Assembly: GCF_000973105.1 (NCBI RefSeq)
Contig: NC_015844.1
Location: 5,390,501 to 5,454,500 of the forward strand
Origin: Zobellia galactanivorans
GTDB lineage: Bacteria > Bacteroidota > Bacteroidia > Flavobacteriales > Flavobacteriaceae
DNA: 64,000 nt
Direction: 5' to 3'
The notes below the pieces were generated by a model. The model saw only the letters and a program-made list of their open reading frames with translations, searched no databases and had not been told where the DNA came from. Below are positions 36,201-45,082 of the stretch, in pieces. Numbering within the stretch: position 1 is the first letter of the stretch; every line of letters begins with the position of its first letter. The translations under genes and the position numbers were made by a program.

Positions 36201-36611
36201 GCTAGACCATCTAGGCTTCTCTTTCCCCCCGATATGTGCTGCATTTGAAATATCGGAAAATTTAAAATTTCCCGTATTGAGATACAGTTTGTTTTCTACC
36301 CCATTTCCAACAAAGAAAACATCTGGCAACCCATCGTTGTTGATATCGCCCACGGCCACCCCAGCACCGGCATACATATAAGGAAAATTAAAATAATTCA
36401 GATTTTTAGATTCTTTTAATTCGTTGGCGAAAGTAACCTGTGTTTGCTCCTTTAGCTTCACTTCAAATTTCAATGATTTATCGACCTGAACCCTTTCTTG
36501 CTGCTTTTCTTCCTTGGCTTGCTTTTTTTCCGTAGTGCAGTTCCACATTAAAAACAGCGTCATTATTATAAAAACACCCTTGCCCCGAACTAAACTCAAA
36601 TCTTGTCTCAT
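33267..36611 (-). CDS. FG-GAP/VCBS repeat lipoprotein with ASPIC/UnbV domain (copy 1)
   Basis: The 1114-residue lipoprotein (Cys25 after LFLMWN) is made of many FG-GAP/VCBS units, seen as repeated DxNxDGxxD calcium-binding loops (DINNDGLPDVFFVGNG, DVNADGFLDIYVC, DYDKDGDLDMFLA and others). An ASPIC/UnbV segment lies near 520-600 (GIGAKVRLSASGKNQYQEMM, RGYLSSVEHIVHFGLG), followed by a second propeller set. It should form integrin-alpha-like propellers on the cell surface. Its position between susD and the HTCS makes it a candidate surface glycan-binding protein. The adjacent gene encodes a same-length relative. Confidence 0.85.
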   Translation of the reverse strand: MRQDLSLVRGKGVFIIMTLFLMWNCTTEKKQAKEEKQQERVQVDKSLKFEVKLKEQTQVTFANELKESKNLNYFNFPYMYAGAGVAVGDINNDGLPDVFFVGNGVENKLYLNTGNFKFSDISNAAHIGGKEKPRWSSGVTMADVNADGFLDIYVCVSGPSPDKRNLLFINNGDTTFTESAKEFGLDDAGFSNQATFFDYDKDGDLDMFLASYPPAEFQSSNAFYVEKQTSATMEESDQLYENVGGGKFKNVTKESGIYNFGLSLNASVSDFNNDGWFDIYVSNDFNSPDFLYINQKDGTFKDQVKKFTNHTSNFGMGSDAADFNNDGWIDLLQADMMSSSNFGKKRNMSSMRPEYFHEAVELGLHYQYMRNSLQMNNGNDSFSDIAELAGVSNTDWSWSALFADLNNDGWKDIFITNGMRRSVNNKDYELKIAAAIESGQIAPSERYLLTKNMPVEPVSNKVFVNNGDLTFSEDIDPQGLSYYGFTHGAAYADLDLDGDLDMVINNLDRMSMIVENKIEDNNYLRIRLKGEQGNTFGIGAKVRLSASGKNQYQEMMPSRGYLSSVEHIVHFGLGKMDKIDTLQIKWASGKEQILTDLKVNQLIEASEAQATQSQIRFLPKKKILFRETHGLGLDFEHKENQFNDFDKQVLLPHQLSKFGPSLAIGDVNGDGLDDLYVGGAMDQKGELFFQVKNGRFERRVSKAFEDDRLHEDTGAVFFDADDDGDLDLYVVSGGNEQAENSLFYQDRLYINDGNGSFDKNEDALPKIGISGMSIEPYDYDGDGDLDLFVGGRLTPWDYPKSAGSLILNNEKGTFTDVTATVAPQLKNVGLVTDMVWTDYNGDGEIDFILVGEWMPITVFERVGERFEKKNIESLKNTEGWWYSIIASDLDGDGDDDYMAGNLGLNYKYKATEKSPFEVYYADFDNNGSNDLALGYYENNTLYPVRGKQCSTEQVPALKAKFKSYDAFAKANFFEVYNIENTEDVLHKKAKTFASSFFINEGNGSFEIQPMPNMAQLSSVNSIVIKDFNEDGVKDVVVAGNLFSAEVETPRNDAGSGLFMEGVLHSGKYSLKPLTMTGLKLNGDLKNLKRMDIGGQEFLVGANNDGPLQLFEFLK

Positions 36612-36630
36612 AAATAATGCCTCTTAAAGA

Positions 36631-39600
36631 TTACAATGTTGTTTTAAAGAGCCTTAAGATGTTATCGTTAGTGGTCACCAGTATTCCTTTTTTACCGTTG
36701 GCGATTTTCACTTGCTGTATATCCTTTACGTTATAGGGAATAAAAAAACCGCTTTGCGCAGGTTTAACCGCTTGAAAGCTCTTTGGCGAACTCCCCATAA
36801 ATACAAAACCAGGTGATGCATCGGCCCGGGTAGTTTCAATCTCTACTTCAAATTTATTGCCGCCCAAAAGAATATCTTGAATACCATCATCATCAAAATC
36901 ATCGCATACAATACCGTTCACTGTAGAAAACTGTGCTTCTACCGGTAGTTTGTGCATCTTAAAGCCTTGACCCGTATTCTCTAAGATAATAGAAGAAAAA
37001 ATATGCGCCTCATAGCGAGTGGCGTCCATTATTTTATCGCCTAATATCGTAGGTAAATCAGCTTTTGCAAACCCTTCGTAGGTCTTGAATTTTTTACTCA
37101 AACTAGGAATTTGCTGACTTGAACATTCTTTCCCTCTAATAGGAACGAGGTTATTCTTTAACTTTTTCGCTAAAAAAATATCGTTGGTACCATTACTATC
37201 AAAATCATTGGCAAATACATAGAAGGGTTTTTCATCTGATGCCGTGAATTTGTAGTTCTCACCTAAATTGCCAAAAATCAAATCTTGATCACCATCTTTA
37301 TCATAGTCCTTAGCAATGACCTTGTTCCACCAACCACTAGTTTTCCCTAAATTGAATTGCTCGGTAATGTTCTTTAATTTATCCTCAACGATTTTAAATA
37401 TGGTAATAGGCATCCACTCACCCACTACGATCAATTCTTTAGTGCTATCATTATCTATATTAGCCCAGACCGCACTAGTAACCATACCAACCCCTAAAAG
37501 TTCGGGAGCATTCGATTCGGTGATATCGACAAGCACTCCGCCATCGTTTCTCAACCAGTGGCTATTAGCCGATAATGGATATTTACCCGGTGTTTGTCTA
37601 CCTCCAACAAAAAGATCTAAATCACCATCGGAATCAAAGTCATACGTAACAACGCAAGACCCACTCTCCGTTATTTCAGGAAGATTCTCCGAGCGGACAA
37701 ATTTTCCTTTTCCATTGTTTACATATAGGCGGTCTTGGTAATTCTTGGAGTTGATTTCATTCTCACTTCCCCCGCTTACCACATACAAGTCTACATCACC
37801 ATCGTTATCCACATCAAAAAAAGTGGCTCCCATATCTTCATATTGTCTATCGGATACAAAAGTTTGATTTGGCAAAGCCTTGAATTTTCCTTTATTATCT
37901 TGAATATATACTGCTCCGGATTGCCCCATAGCTCCCCCTACGTAAAAGTCCTCCAATCCATCGCCATCGATATCCGCAACAGAGACAAATGGTCCGAGTC
38001 TAGACATTTGATGTGGTAACAAAATCTGGTTTTCATAATCGTCAAAAGTGTTTTCCTTATGACGAAAATTAGACCGAATATCCGCAGTAGTTTCCACAAA
38101 AAGGGTCTGTTCTATTTTCTTAGAAGGCTCTTCTGTCGCTGCCTCCCTGTAACGAACCTCTATTTCCTTATTACTCTCGACATTCGTCAGCGTATTTACT
38201 TTTTTATCGGGCCAAACCACCCTAATTTGGTCGATTATTGCAACTTCCCCCAGTCCAAAATGCACTACGGGCTCCACAGATGACAGATAGCCCCTAGTTA
38301 CCTTGAAGTCATGATATTGTACTTGATCTCCGTACATCAACTCAACCTTTGCCCCTATACCCTGTGGATTTTTTTTCGGTCCGTTCAATTTGATTTTTAG
38401 ATAGTTCTTATTTGTTTGCTCATCTAGTTTGTTTTCATAAACGAATGCAATATCCTCAAGGTTATTTATGACCAAATCTAAATCACCATCGTTGTCCAAA
38501 TCTGCAGTAGCCGCCCCATTCGAAAAACTTTTTTGCTCTAGGCCCCAATCGACCATTTTCTTGTCAAAAGTTAGATCGGCGTTATTACTGAAAATATAAT
38601 TTGAAAGTTTTGTAGTAGGATAAAGATCTAAGATATTCTTTAGGTTCTGCTCATCTGAGTTTTGCCTGACCGCATTACTGTTGATGTAGTTAAAAAACCT
38701 TTTGGTGGCATCTTTATCGGTAACATCCCTTCGGTAACCGTTGCTAATAAAAATATCACGATAGCCATCATTATCGAAATCGCTTCCAAGGCAAGACCAG
38801 CTCCAATCGGTCTTTGCAATACCTGCCAATTGGCCAATTTCACTATAGAAACCATTACCTTCGTTCAAATGCAACATGTTATGCATATATTGGCTGTGAT
38901 ACCCCCTATCAATAATCTCCCTATATTTTTCTAAATTCATCGACGCCATGGTCGTCTTACTCCGAACATAATTCTCAGAGACCATATCAAGCGCCAAAAT
39001 ATCTTCAAAGCCATCATTATTGAAGTCTACCACATCAATTCCCATTGAATAAAAGGAAGTGTGATTAGTGAATTTCTTGATGCTTTCCTTGAATTTATTA
39101 TTTCCCTGATTGATGTACAAATAATCGGATTGTTCGTAATCGTTGGTTACGTAAATATCTGTTAGTCCGTCATTATTGGCATCAAGAGTGCTAACTCCCA
39201 ATCCATAGCCATAGTTATTTACAATTCCTGCCTTTAGGCCTATCTCTCGAAATGTATTGTTTTCATTTAAAAAAAGTTTATCCCGATACAGGTCGTTGTT
39301 TTCCCGTTCCCCTTTATTCAACTCTTCAACCGTCTGAAAAAACAATTCTGGTCGGTTGGTAAGATACATATCAAGGTCGTTATCGTTATCCATATCAAAG
39401 AATACCGCTTGAACCGAAAATCCCTTATCGGCCAAACCATACTTTTCGGCTTGCTCAGAGAATTTCATATTACCATCATTGATATACAGTAAATTTTTTC
39501 TTTCCGTATCGGTATCCTCAAACCCTCCGCGACAGATGTAAATATCTAAAAAACCATCATGGTTTATATCGATCATATTGATTCCTGTATGCCAGCCCTC

Positions 39601-39981
39601 ACCACCACCTACGCCAGCAGATTCGGTTATGTCCTCAAATTTGAAATTGCCCTTGTTGAGATATAATTTATTGGATTCTTCATTAGATGAAAAATAGATA
39701 TCGGACAGTCCATCATTATTTATATCCCCAATAGCCACACCACCTCCGTTATAGACATAATTAAAATGAACCACATAGTTCTTCAGGTTCTCTTCAACGT
39801 GGTTCTTAAACTTGATCCCTGAACTATCAGGGTGAACCAGTTCAAAAAGTGTTTCTTTCTTTTCTATTTTGTTGGAAAGGGTAACCGTATCACCTCTTTT
39901 CTCTTTTTTACAACCGAAGAACAGGGCCACAAATAGGATAACTATACTCATCGATACATCAACAGACACTTTATGCTTCAT
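36631..39981 (-). CDS. FG-GAP/VCBS repeat lipoprotein with ASPIC/UnbV domain (copy 2)
   Basis: This 1116-residue protein has a lipoprotein signal (LFFGC, Cys24), repeated DxNxDGxxD loops (DINNDGLSDIYFSSN, DINHDGFLDIYIC, DMDNDNDLDMYLTN) and an ASPIC/UnbV segment (GIGAKVELMYGDQVQYHDF, RGYLSSVEPVVHFGLG). Domain order, length and many loops match the neighbouring copy, so the pair arose by tandem duplication, but the sequences have diverged widely. The start is 141 bp downstream of susD, past a hairpin. The same surface-binding role is proposed; no catalytic residues are recognised. Confidence 0.85.
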   Translation of the reverse strand: MKHKVSVDVSMSIVILFVALFFGCKKEKRGDTVTLSNKIEKKETLFELVHPDSSGIKFKNHVEENLKNYVVHFNYVYNGGGVAIGDINNDGLSDIYFSSNEESNKLYLNKGNFKFEDITESAGVGGGEGWHTGINMIDINHDGFLDIYICRGGFEDTDTERKNLLYINDGNMKFSEQAEKYGLADKGFSVQAVFFDMDNDNDLDMYLTNRPELFFQTVEELNKGERENNDLYRDKLFLNENNTFREIGLKAGIVNNYGYGLGVSTLDANNDGLTDIYVTNDYEQSDYLYINQGNNKFKESIKKFTNHTSFYSMGIDVVDFNNDGFEDILALDMVSENYVRSKTTMASMNLEKYREIIDRGYHSQYMHNMLHLNEGNGFYSEIGQLAGIAKTDWSWSCLGSDFDNDGYRDIFISNGYRRDVTDKDATKRFFNYINSNAVRQNSDEQNLKNILDLYPTTKLSNYIFSNNADLTFDKKMVDWGLEQKSFSNGAATADLDNDGDLDLVINNLEDIAFVYENKLDEQTNKNYLKIKLNGPKKNPQGIGAKVELMYGDQVQYHDFKVTRGYLSSVEPVVHFGLGEVAIIDQIRVVWPDKKVNTLTNVESNKEIEVRYREAATEEPSKKIEQTLFVETTADIRSNFRHKENTFDDYENQILLPHQMSRLGPFVSVADIDGDGLEDFYVGGAMGQSGAVYIQDNKGKFKALPNQTFVSDRQYEDMGATFFDVDNDGDVDLYVVSGGSENEINSKNYQDRLYVNNGKGKFVRSENLPEITESGSCVVTYDFDSDGDLDLFVGGRQTPGKYPLSANSHWLRNDGGVLVDITESNAPELLGVGMVTSAVWANIDNDSTKELIVVGEWMPITIFKIVEDKLKNITEQFNLGKTSGWWNKVIAKDYDKDGDQDLIFGNLGENYKFTASDEKPFYVFANDFDSNGTNDIFLAKKLKNNLVPIRGKECSSQQIPSLSKKFKTYEGFAKADLPTILGDKIMDATRYEAHIFSSIILENTGQGFKMHKLPVEAQFSTVNGIVCDDFDDDGIQDILLGGNKFEVEIETTRADASPGFVFMGSSPKSFQAVKPAQSGFFIPYNVKDIQQVKIANGKKGILVTTNDNILRLFKTTL

Positions 39982-40040
39982 AAACTAAAACTATGTATAA
40001 AAAAGAAATATAACCTATATACCCTTTGTATTTAACCTTT

Positions 40041-40086
40041 AAAAATAGTTAAACGGCCTACCCTTTTTCCTTAGGTAGACCGTTTA
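40041..40086 (-). terminator. terminator or attenuator between susD and FG-GAP genes
   Basis: A 13-bp stem with one mismatch (TAAACGGTCTACC / GGTAGGCCGTTTA on the minus strand) is followed by AC and a TATTTTT run. It would end most transcripts after susCD and lower expression of the downstream FG-GAP and regulatory genes. Confidence 0.75.
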
Positions 40087-40122
40087 TCTATTTCACTTTA
40101 CAAAATTCAATTAAGCCTCCTA

Positions 40123-41601
40123 CTAGTAACCAGGATTCTGCTCTAAAACACCACCATAGTTATCTATTTCTACTTGGGGTATAGGTACCTTTTCGTGTTT
40201 TCCGACTTCAAACCCTAAGGGGGTCAACAAATCGGTTCTTCCCCATCTCAAGAGATCTTGTTTACGAAGACCTTCGAGGTTAAGTTCTACACGCCGTTCA
40301 TGACGGATAGCATCAATCAATGCTGGACCAGTTGTTCCTAGTGGCACATCGGGCAAAACAGATTCATTACCTTCCCTAGCCCTTTTCCTTACTTTATTGA
40401 CATATTCAACAGCTGTTTCAGGAGCTGATTCTGCCACAGCTTCCGCATACATCAAGTAAATATCGGCCAACCTAAGAACACGCCAGTTTACACCTCCATC
40501 ACCAGCTTGGGCCGGAATGGGATAATCTGAATACGGAGCATAAGCCACTTTTTTACCGAAATAAGAGTTTACTCCATCTAACGGAGCATAAGGTTGCCCT
40601 GGAACATTGTAAAAACTATGTTCGAATCTTGGATCACCATCTTCGAATTCATCCAATAGTTCTTGTTTGGCCATAGTAAAGCCCCATCCACCATAAGCTC
40701 CGTTTGATCTCGGACCAAAAGCGTGACCTGTAGCGTTACCTAATTGAACGGCACCACCACCTTCATTGGCCTCTTTGAACTGAACCTCAAAAATAGACCC
40801 AGGACCATTCTCTCCCTGGGGTTGAAAAACTTCACGATATGTTGGTGCCAATTCATACTCGTTCAATGCGAACAACTCCTCCGCATATTTTTTAACACCG
40901 GCCATATCTTTTTGAACCGCCTTCAACCGAACCAAAAAACCTAAGGCAGCTCCCTTTGTTGCCCTCCCCATGTCTTCATCCGCATATTCCGATTTTTTCG
41001 GTAATCGCGATACCGCCTCCAACATGTTCTCTTCTATGAAATCCCAGGTTTCTTGCTCTGTGCTTCTTCCTACAGTAAGGTATTCTTCGGCCAGTTCAAA
41101 ATTTTCCCTGTAAATTGGAACACCGCCAAAATATCTTACTAAATCAAAATAATAAGCTCCTCTCAAAAAGTAGGCTTCACCTATAATTCTTGTTTTAAGA
41201 GCTTCATCCATTTCAATATTAGGCACATTGGCAATTACCTTATTGGCGTTTCTAATACCTTGGTAATCTTGTGGCCACCTATTAGCTATTTCACCTACCG
41301 TAGTGAGAATTTCATAATTCTCCAAGGCAGTCAATGGATCTTGATCCGCAGGGCTGGCGCCACCTTTCCAAGCATCGTCCGTACCAATATTTCCCCAGCC
41401 ATAATCACCCTGAAAGTTATTGTACCATTGCCTTAAACCCCTATACGTAGCATTAATTGCCAATAGTGCATCCGATTCGTTCCTGAAGAATGTTTCGTCG
41501 CCCGCTAACCCATAGGGCGTAGGCTCGAGAAATTCATCCGATTTACATGCTGAAAGGCAAAAAACCAATACAGCAGTGATTGTATATATTATTTTTTTCA
41601 T
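40123..41601 (-). CDS. SusD-family starch-binding-like outer-membrane lipoprotein
   Basis: The 492-residue lipoprotein (Cys19 in CLSAC) follows susC by 4 bp. The N-terminal SusD_like region (FLEPTPYG, ALLAINATYRGLRQWY) and the RagB/SusD C-terminal region (WRVLRLADIYLMYAEAVAE, IRHERRVELNLEGLRKQDLLRWG) are plain. It caps the SusC channel and binds the glycan at the cell surface. The sugar specificity cannot be read. Confidence 0.95.
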   Translation of the reverse strand: MKKIIYTITAVLVFCLSACKSDEFLEPTPYGLAGDETFFRNESDALLAINATYRGLRQWYNNFQGDYGWGNIGTDDAWKGGASPADQDPLTALENYEILTTVGEIANRWPQDYQGIRNANKVIANVPNIEMDEALKTRIIGEAYFLRGAYYFDLVRYFGGVPIYRENFELAEEYLTVGRSTEQETWDFIEENMLEAVSRLPKKSEYADEDMGRATKGAALGFLVRLKAVQKDMAGVKKYAEELFALNEYELAPTYREVFQPQGENGPGSIFEVQFKEANEGGGAVQLGNATGHAFGPRSNGAYGGWGFTMAKQELLDEFEDGDPRFEHSFYNVPGQPYAPLDGVNSYFGKKVAYAPYSDYPIPAQAGDGGVNWRVLRLADIYLMYAEAVAESAPETAVEYVNKVRKRAREGNESVLPDVPLGTTGPALIDAIRHERRVELNLEGLRKQDLLRWGRTDLLTPLGFEVGKHEKVPIPQVEIDNYGGVLEQNPGY

Positions 41602-41605
41602 AGTC

Positions 41606-44600
41606 TTATAAAGTTAAATTGATTCCGAAAAGAAATGTTCTTGGTTGTGGATATCCACCTCTATCAAGGCCTATAATCAAAGAATTGTTTTCCCCGAATT
41701 CATTAGGTGCTTTCCCTATTTCCGGGTCAAAACCAATATCATATTTTGTGAAAGTATGCAAGTTTTGACCCGAGATATAAATTCTTAATTTTTCCAAGCC
41801 GATCTTGTCTATCAAATCTGACGAAAAGTTATACCCCAACTGTAAATTCTTAACCCTTAAATAAGATCCATCATAAACGTATCTATCTGAAATTTGAATG
41901 TTTCTGGCGTTACCCGCCAAGGTCAACCTAGGCAAAGTATTTGAAGTACCTTCCCCATGCCACCTACCTAAGGCGCTTTCCTGCAATCCTGACCCTAGTT
42001 CACTTTCAAAAAAGTATGGTAGTGAACTAAAAATCTCATTTCCTTGGGTTCCTTGCAAAAAGATTCCTAAATCCCAATTCTTGTAATTAAAGTCAAGATT
42101 AAAGCTATAATTAAAATCAGGATGCGGACTCCCTATTTTGGTTCTATCATCCGCGTTGATTACGCCGTCTGCCTGATCTGGCACCCCATCATCATTGGTG
42201 TCTATAGTTAACTGATCGACAAACCTTAAATCTCCAGGTACAGCATTCTGTTCGGCTGCAGAGGCTACTTCGCTATCGTTCTGAAAAACACCGTCGGTTT
42301 CGAATCCGTAGAAATAACTTACTTCATGTCCTGGCTCCGACCTAAGAAAACCATTTTGTCCAAAAGCTCCACCCACGGCTAAAAACGCATTGTTGGTATC
42401 CAAGGATGTTAATTCATTATCGATCATATCCATATTGGCCCCTAAGCTGAAACCAAAATCTTCGTATTGTTTGCCATAACTAAGAGCAAATTCCCAACCG
42501 GTGTTGCTCATCGTTCCTTTATTGAACAAAGTAGATTCCGTAAGACCCGAAGACTGTGTTTGTGGCGGAATCAACAAAATCATGTCCTTCGTCTTTCTAT
42601 CAAAGTAATCCACTGAAAATGTCAATTGATTATTGAGAAAACCTAAATCGACCCCAACATTAGTGGTAGTAGTCGATTCCCATTGCAAAAGAGGGTTGGG
42701 AACACCTTTTGATGCCGCCCCAGAAGCCCTTTGATCTCCAAATACGACATCAACATTGGCACTTGGACCAACGGACAATTCAGAGAAAAACGCAAAGTCT
42801 CCAAACGAACGGTTTCCTATCTCTCCAATACCTGCCCGAATCTTGAATTGATCAAAAAAGCTATTTTCCATAAACTTCTCGTTATGAACATTCCAAGATA
42901 AGGCGGCGGCGGGAAAAGTACCGTATCTATTATCAGGACCGAATTTTGAGGAACCGTCACGACGTACGGTTGCCGTTAACAAGTAACGGTTATCATAGTT
43001 ATATATCAACCTAGAGAACAAAGAAAATAAATTGGACTCCCATCGATTTCCTGCCCCAGTAGTAGAATTACCATCCTCAATCACAACGTTTTCGCCAAAC
43101 AAATCACTTAAGTTCGTAGCAAACGCCCGTGTATTGATTCCAGTAAATTCTTGTTGCTCATGACCAACCATTGCCGTTACGTTATGCTTACCAAACTCCT
43201 TATTATAGGTAAGTACATTTGACCATGTATAGCTTCTTGTCTGGTCAGATCTTGATTCCAATTGATTTTGTGTACGTAAAATACCCCCTGTAACACCATA
43301 CCCCACATTATCAGGGTCGATTACCGGATCAAAATCATATCTTTCCGATGTGGTAAATTGAGGTGCATAAGTGGTTCTGAAACTAAAGTTTTTAAGAAAG
43401 TTTATATTCAAATATGCATTCAAGCTAAACTCCCGATTGGTGTTTTCATCCGTTCTGTAACGAACCTCTGCATCTGGATGTATAGCACTTACGGAAGTAG
43501 GCGAAGAATACAAACCATCCGCAGTGTAAAATGGGATATTAGGCTCCCAACCATACCCTTGAATCGCAGTTTGACCCCAGAGCCAGACCCCATTTTCAGA
43601 TCTTGTATTTTGATTTCTCACAGAATATGACAACCTATGACCTAAAGTTATGTTGTCATTTAATTTATACTCGTTATTAATTCGAATATTATGCCTGTTG
43701 AAAGCCGATGATTTTAAGATACCGGCCTGATCGGTATAACCGTATGAAACAAAATACGATGCGAACTCGTTTCCACCTGAAACGGAAAGCTGATTATTCT
43801 GGATAAAGCCCGTACGAAATATCAAATTCCCCCAGTCATAGGTATTCATACTAGCAATTTCCTCATCAGAAAACTTGGGTGCCAATCCATCATTAACATA
43901 ACCTTCGTTAACCAAGCCCGCCCATTGTTGTGAATCAAGCATATTTAAGTCACGTGCTCTTTCTTGAGTTCCTATATAACTATCAAAATTGATGGTTACC
44001 TTGCCTGGTCTACCAGTCTTTGTAGTAACCAAAATTACACCATTGGCTCCGTTAGAACCATAAATGGCGGTCGCAGAAGCATCCTTTAAAACCTCAATAC
44101 TTTTGATATCGGCAGAATTAAGGTTGTTCAAATTACCAGGAACCCCATCTATAATTACATAAGGATCTGAATTGTTAATGGTACCTACACCTCTAATCCT
44201 AATTGTGGAATTAGCCCCAGGTTGCCCTGTTGAAGCGGTAACTGTAACCCCAGGCGCCCGGCCTTGTAAGGCTTGACCCACCGTTACAACGGCAATCTCA
44301 CTGATCTCCTCCGAACTAACAGAACTCACGGCCCCGGTCAAGTCGCTTTTTCTTTGAGTACCATAACCGATAACCACCACTTCGTCTAATTTACTGGCGT
44401 CTTCACCAAGGGTAACGTCGACCTCGGTTTGATTATTAACAGCTACTTCTTTTGTCGTAAAACCTATATAACTAAATATAAGTACCGAATTACCTTCTGC
44501 CACAATGGTATAATTACCATCAAAGTCCGACTGTGTACCAGTGGTGGTTCCTTTGACCAACACATTGGCACCCGCCAAGGGCAACCCTGCCTCATCGGCA

Positions 44601-44719
44601 ACTGTTCCGCTAACCGTAATTTCCTGGGCATGGCCATAGGCAAAAGCCACTAACCAGAATAGCCCCGCAAGGAACTTTCTAGGGTGCCAATTTTTAAATA
44701 TCCATCGTGTTACTTTCAT
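41606..44719 (-). CDS. SusC-family TonB-dependent outer-membrane transporter
   Basis: The 1037-residue protein begins with a signal peptide (to about residue 31), followed by a carboxypeptidase-regulatory-like domain (VSGTVADEAGLPLAGANVLV), the SusC plug start (DEVVVIGYGTQRKSDLTGAV, about 112-131) and a 22-strand barrel ending in an aromatic/leucine residue (FLFGINLTL). It imports oligosaccharides with TonB energy and pairs with the downstream SusD. It is first in the minus-strand locus. The upstream 363-bp gap carries repeated motifs described separately. Confidence 0.96.
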   Translation of the reverse strand: MKVTRWIFKNWHPRKFLAGLFWLVAFAYGHAQEITVSGTVADEAGLPLAGANVLVKGTTTGTQSDFDGNYTIVAEGNSVLIFSYIGFTTKEVAVNNQTEVDVTLGEDASKLDEVVVIGYGTQRKSDLTGAVSSVSSEEISEIAVVTVGQALQGRAPGVTVTASTGQPGANSTIRIRGVGTINNSDPYVIIDGVPGNLNNLNSADIKSIEVLKDASATAIYGSNGANGVILVTTKTGRPGKVTINFDSYIGTQERARDLNMLDSQQWAGLVNEGYVNDGLAPKFSDEEIASMNTYDWGNLIFRTGFIQNNQLSVSGGNEFASYFVSYGYTDQAGILKSSAFNRHNIRINNEYKLNDNITLGHRLSYSVRNQNTRSENGVWLWGQTAIQGYGWEPNIPFYTADGLYSSPTSVSAIHPDAEVRYRTDENTNREFSLNAYLNINFLKNFSFRTTYAPQFTTSERYDFDPVIDPDNVGYGVTGGILRTQNQLESRSDQTRSYTWSNVLTYNKEFGKHNVTAMVGHEQQEFTGINTRAFATNLSDLFGENVVIEDGNSTTGAGNRWESNLFSLFSRLIYNYDNRYLLTATVRRDGSSKFGPDNRYGTFPAAALSWNVHNEKFMENSFFDQFKIRAGIGEIGNRSFGDFAFFSELSVGPSANVDVVFGDQRASGAASKGVPNPLLQWESTTTTNVGVDLGFLNNQLTFSVDYFDRKTKDMILLIPPQTQSSGLTESTLFNKGTMSNTGWEFALSYGKQYEDFGFSLGANMDMIDNELTSLDTNNAFLAVGGAFGQNGFLRSEPGHEVSYFYGFETDGVFQNDSEVASAAEQNAVPGDLRFVDQLTIDTNDDGVPDQADGVINADDRTKIGSPHPDFNYSFNLDFNYKNWDLGIFLQGTQGNEIFSSLPYFFESELGSGLQESALGRWHGEGTSNTLPRLTLAGNARNIQISDRYVYDGSYLRVKNLQLGYNFSSDLIDKIGLEKLRIYISGQNLHTFTKYDIGFDPEIGKAPNEFGENNSLIIGLDRGGYPQPRTFLFGINLTL

Positions 44720-45082
44720 AAATTAAGTGGTTTAATTGAGTTATTTAACAAATGTTTAAGTTTTACCAAAAGTGGTGTTTATTAAGCCGTTAGCACGCAA
44801 CAAATGTTCAGATAACTATCACAAATGGTTCTGAAGACCTAAATAAGTGTAATCTTTACACAAAGTAGTCCTCCTTCCTTTGTTCCCCTTTTAACTTTCC
44901 ATTACCACAATGCACACCTTCCCCAAAAAGAAAGGCAAGGGAATTATAGCCCCCTAAGGAGTCTTTAATTCGTACAAATTCCCATCTTAATTAAACAACG
45001 AAAGGAGTCTTTCACGACAAATGAATGTTATTCGCAGTATTTTCCTTTAGATTGTTTTATCTTGGGCCTTCAATCATAAAAA
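44720..45082. promoter_or_regulatory. 363-bp divergent control region between susC and the uronate genes
   Basis: This stretch holds no gene. On the susC side ACAAATG occurs at 44748, 44800 and 44821; two of the copies extend to AACAAATGTT. The spacings are 52 and 21 bp, near whole helical turns, which suits binding of an AraC-type dimer such as the HTCS output domain. On the SDR side AAGGAGTCTTT occurs twice as a direct repeat at 44956 and 45002. No exact TAnnTTTG box with a correctly spaced TTG was found for either gene; TATCTTGG near 45059 is one mismatch away. Confidence 0.4.

Noticed and set aside
33267-39981. Phage tail or adhesin repeats
   Set aside because: The repeats are calcium-loop FG-GAP units with an UnbV segment and lipoprotein signals inside a susCD locus, with no phage genes nearby.
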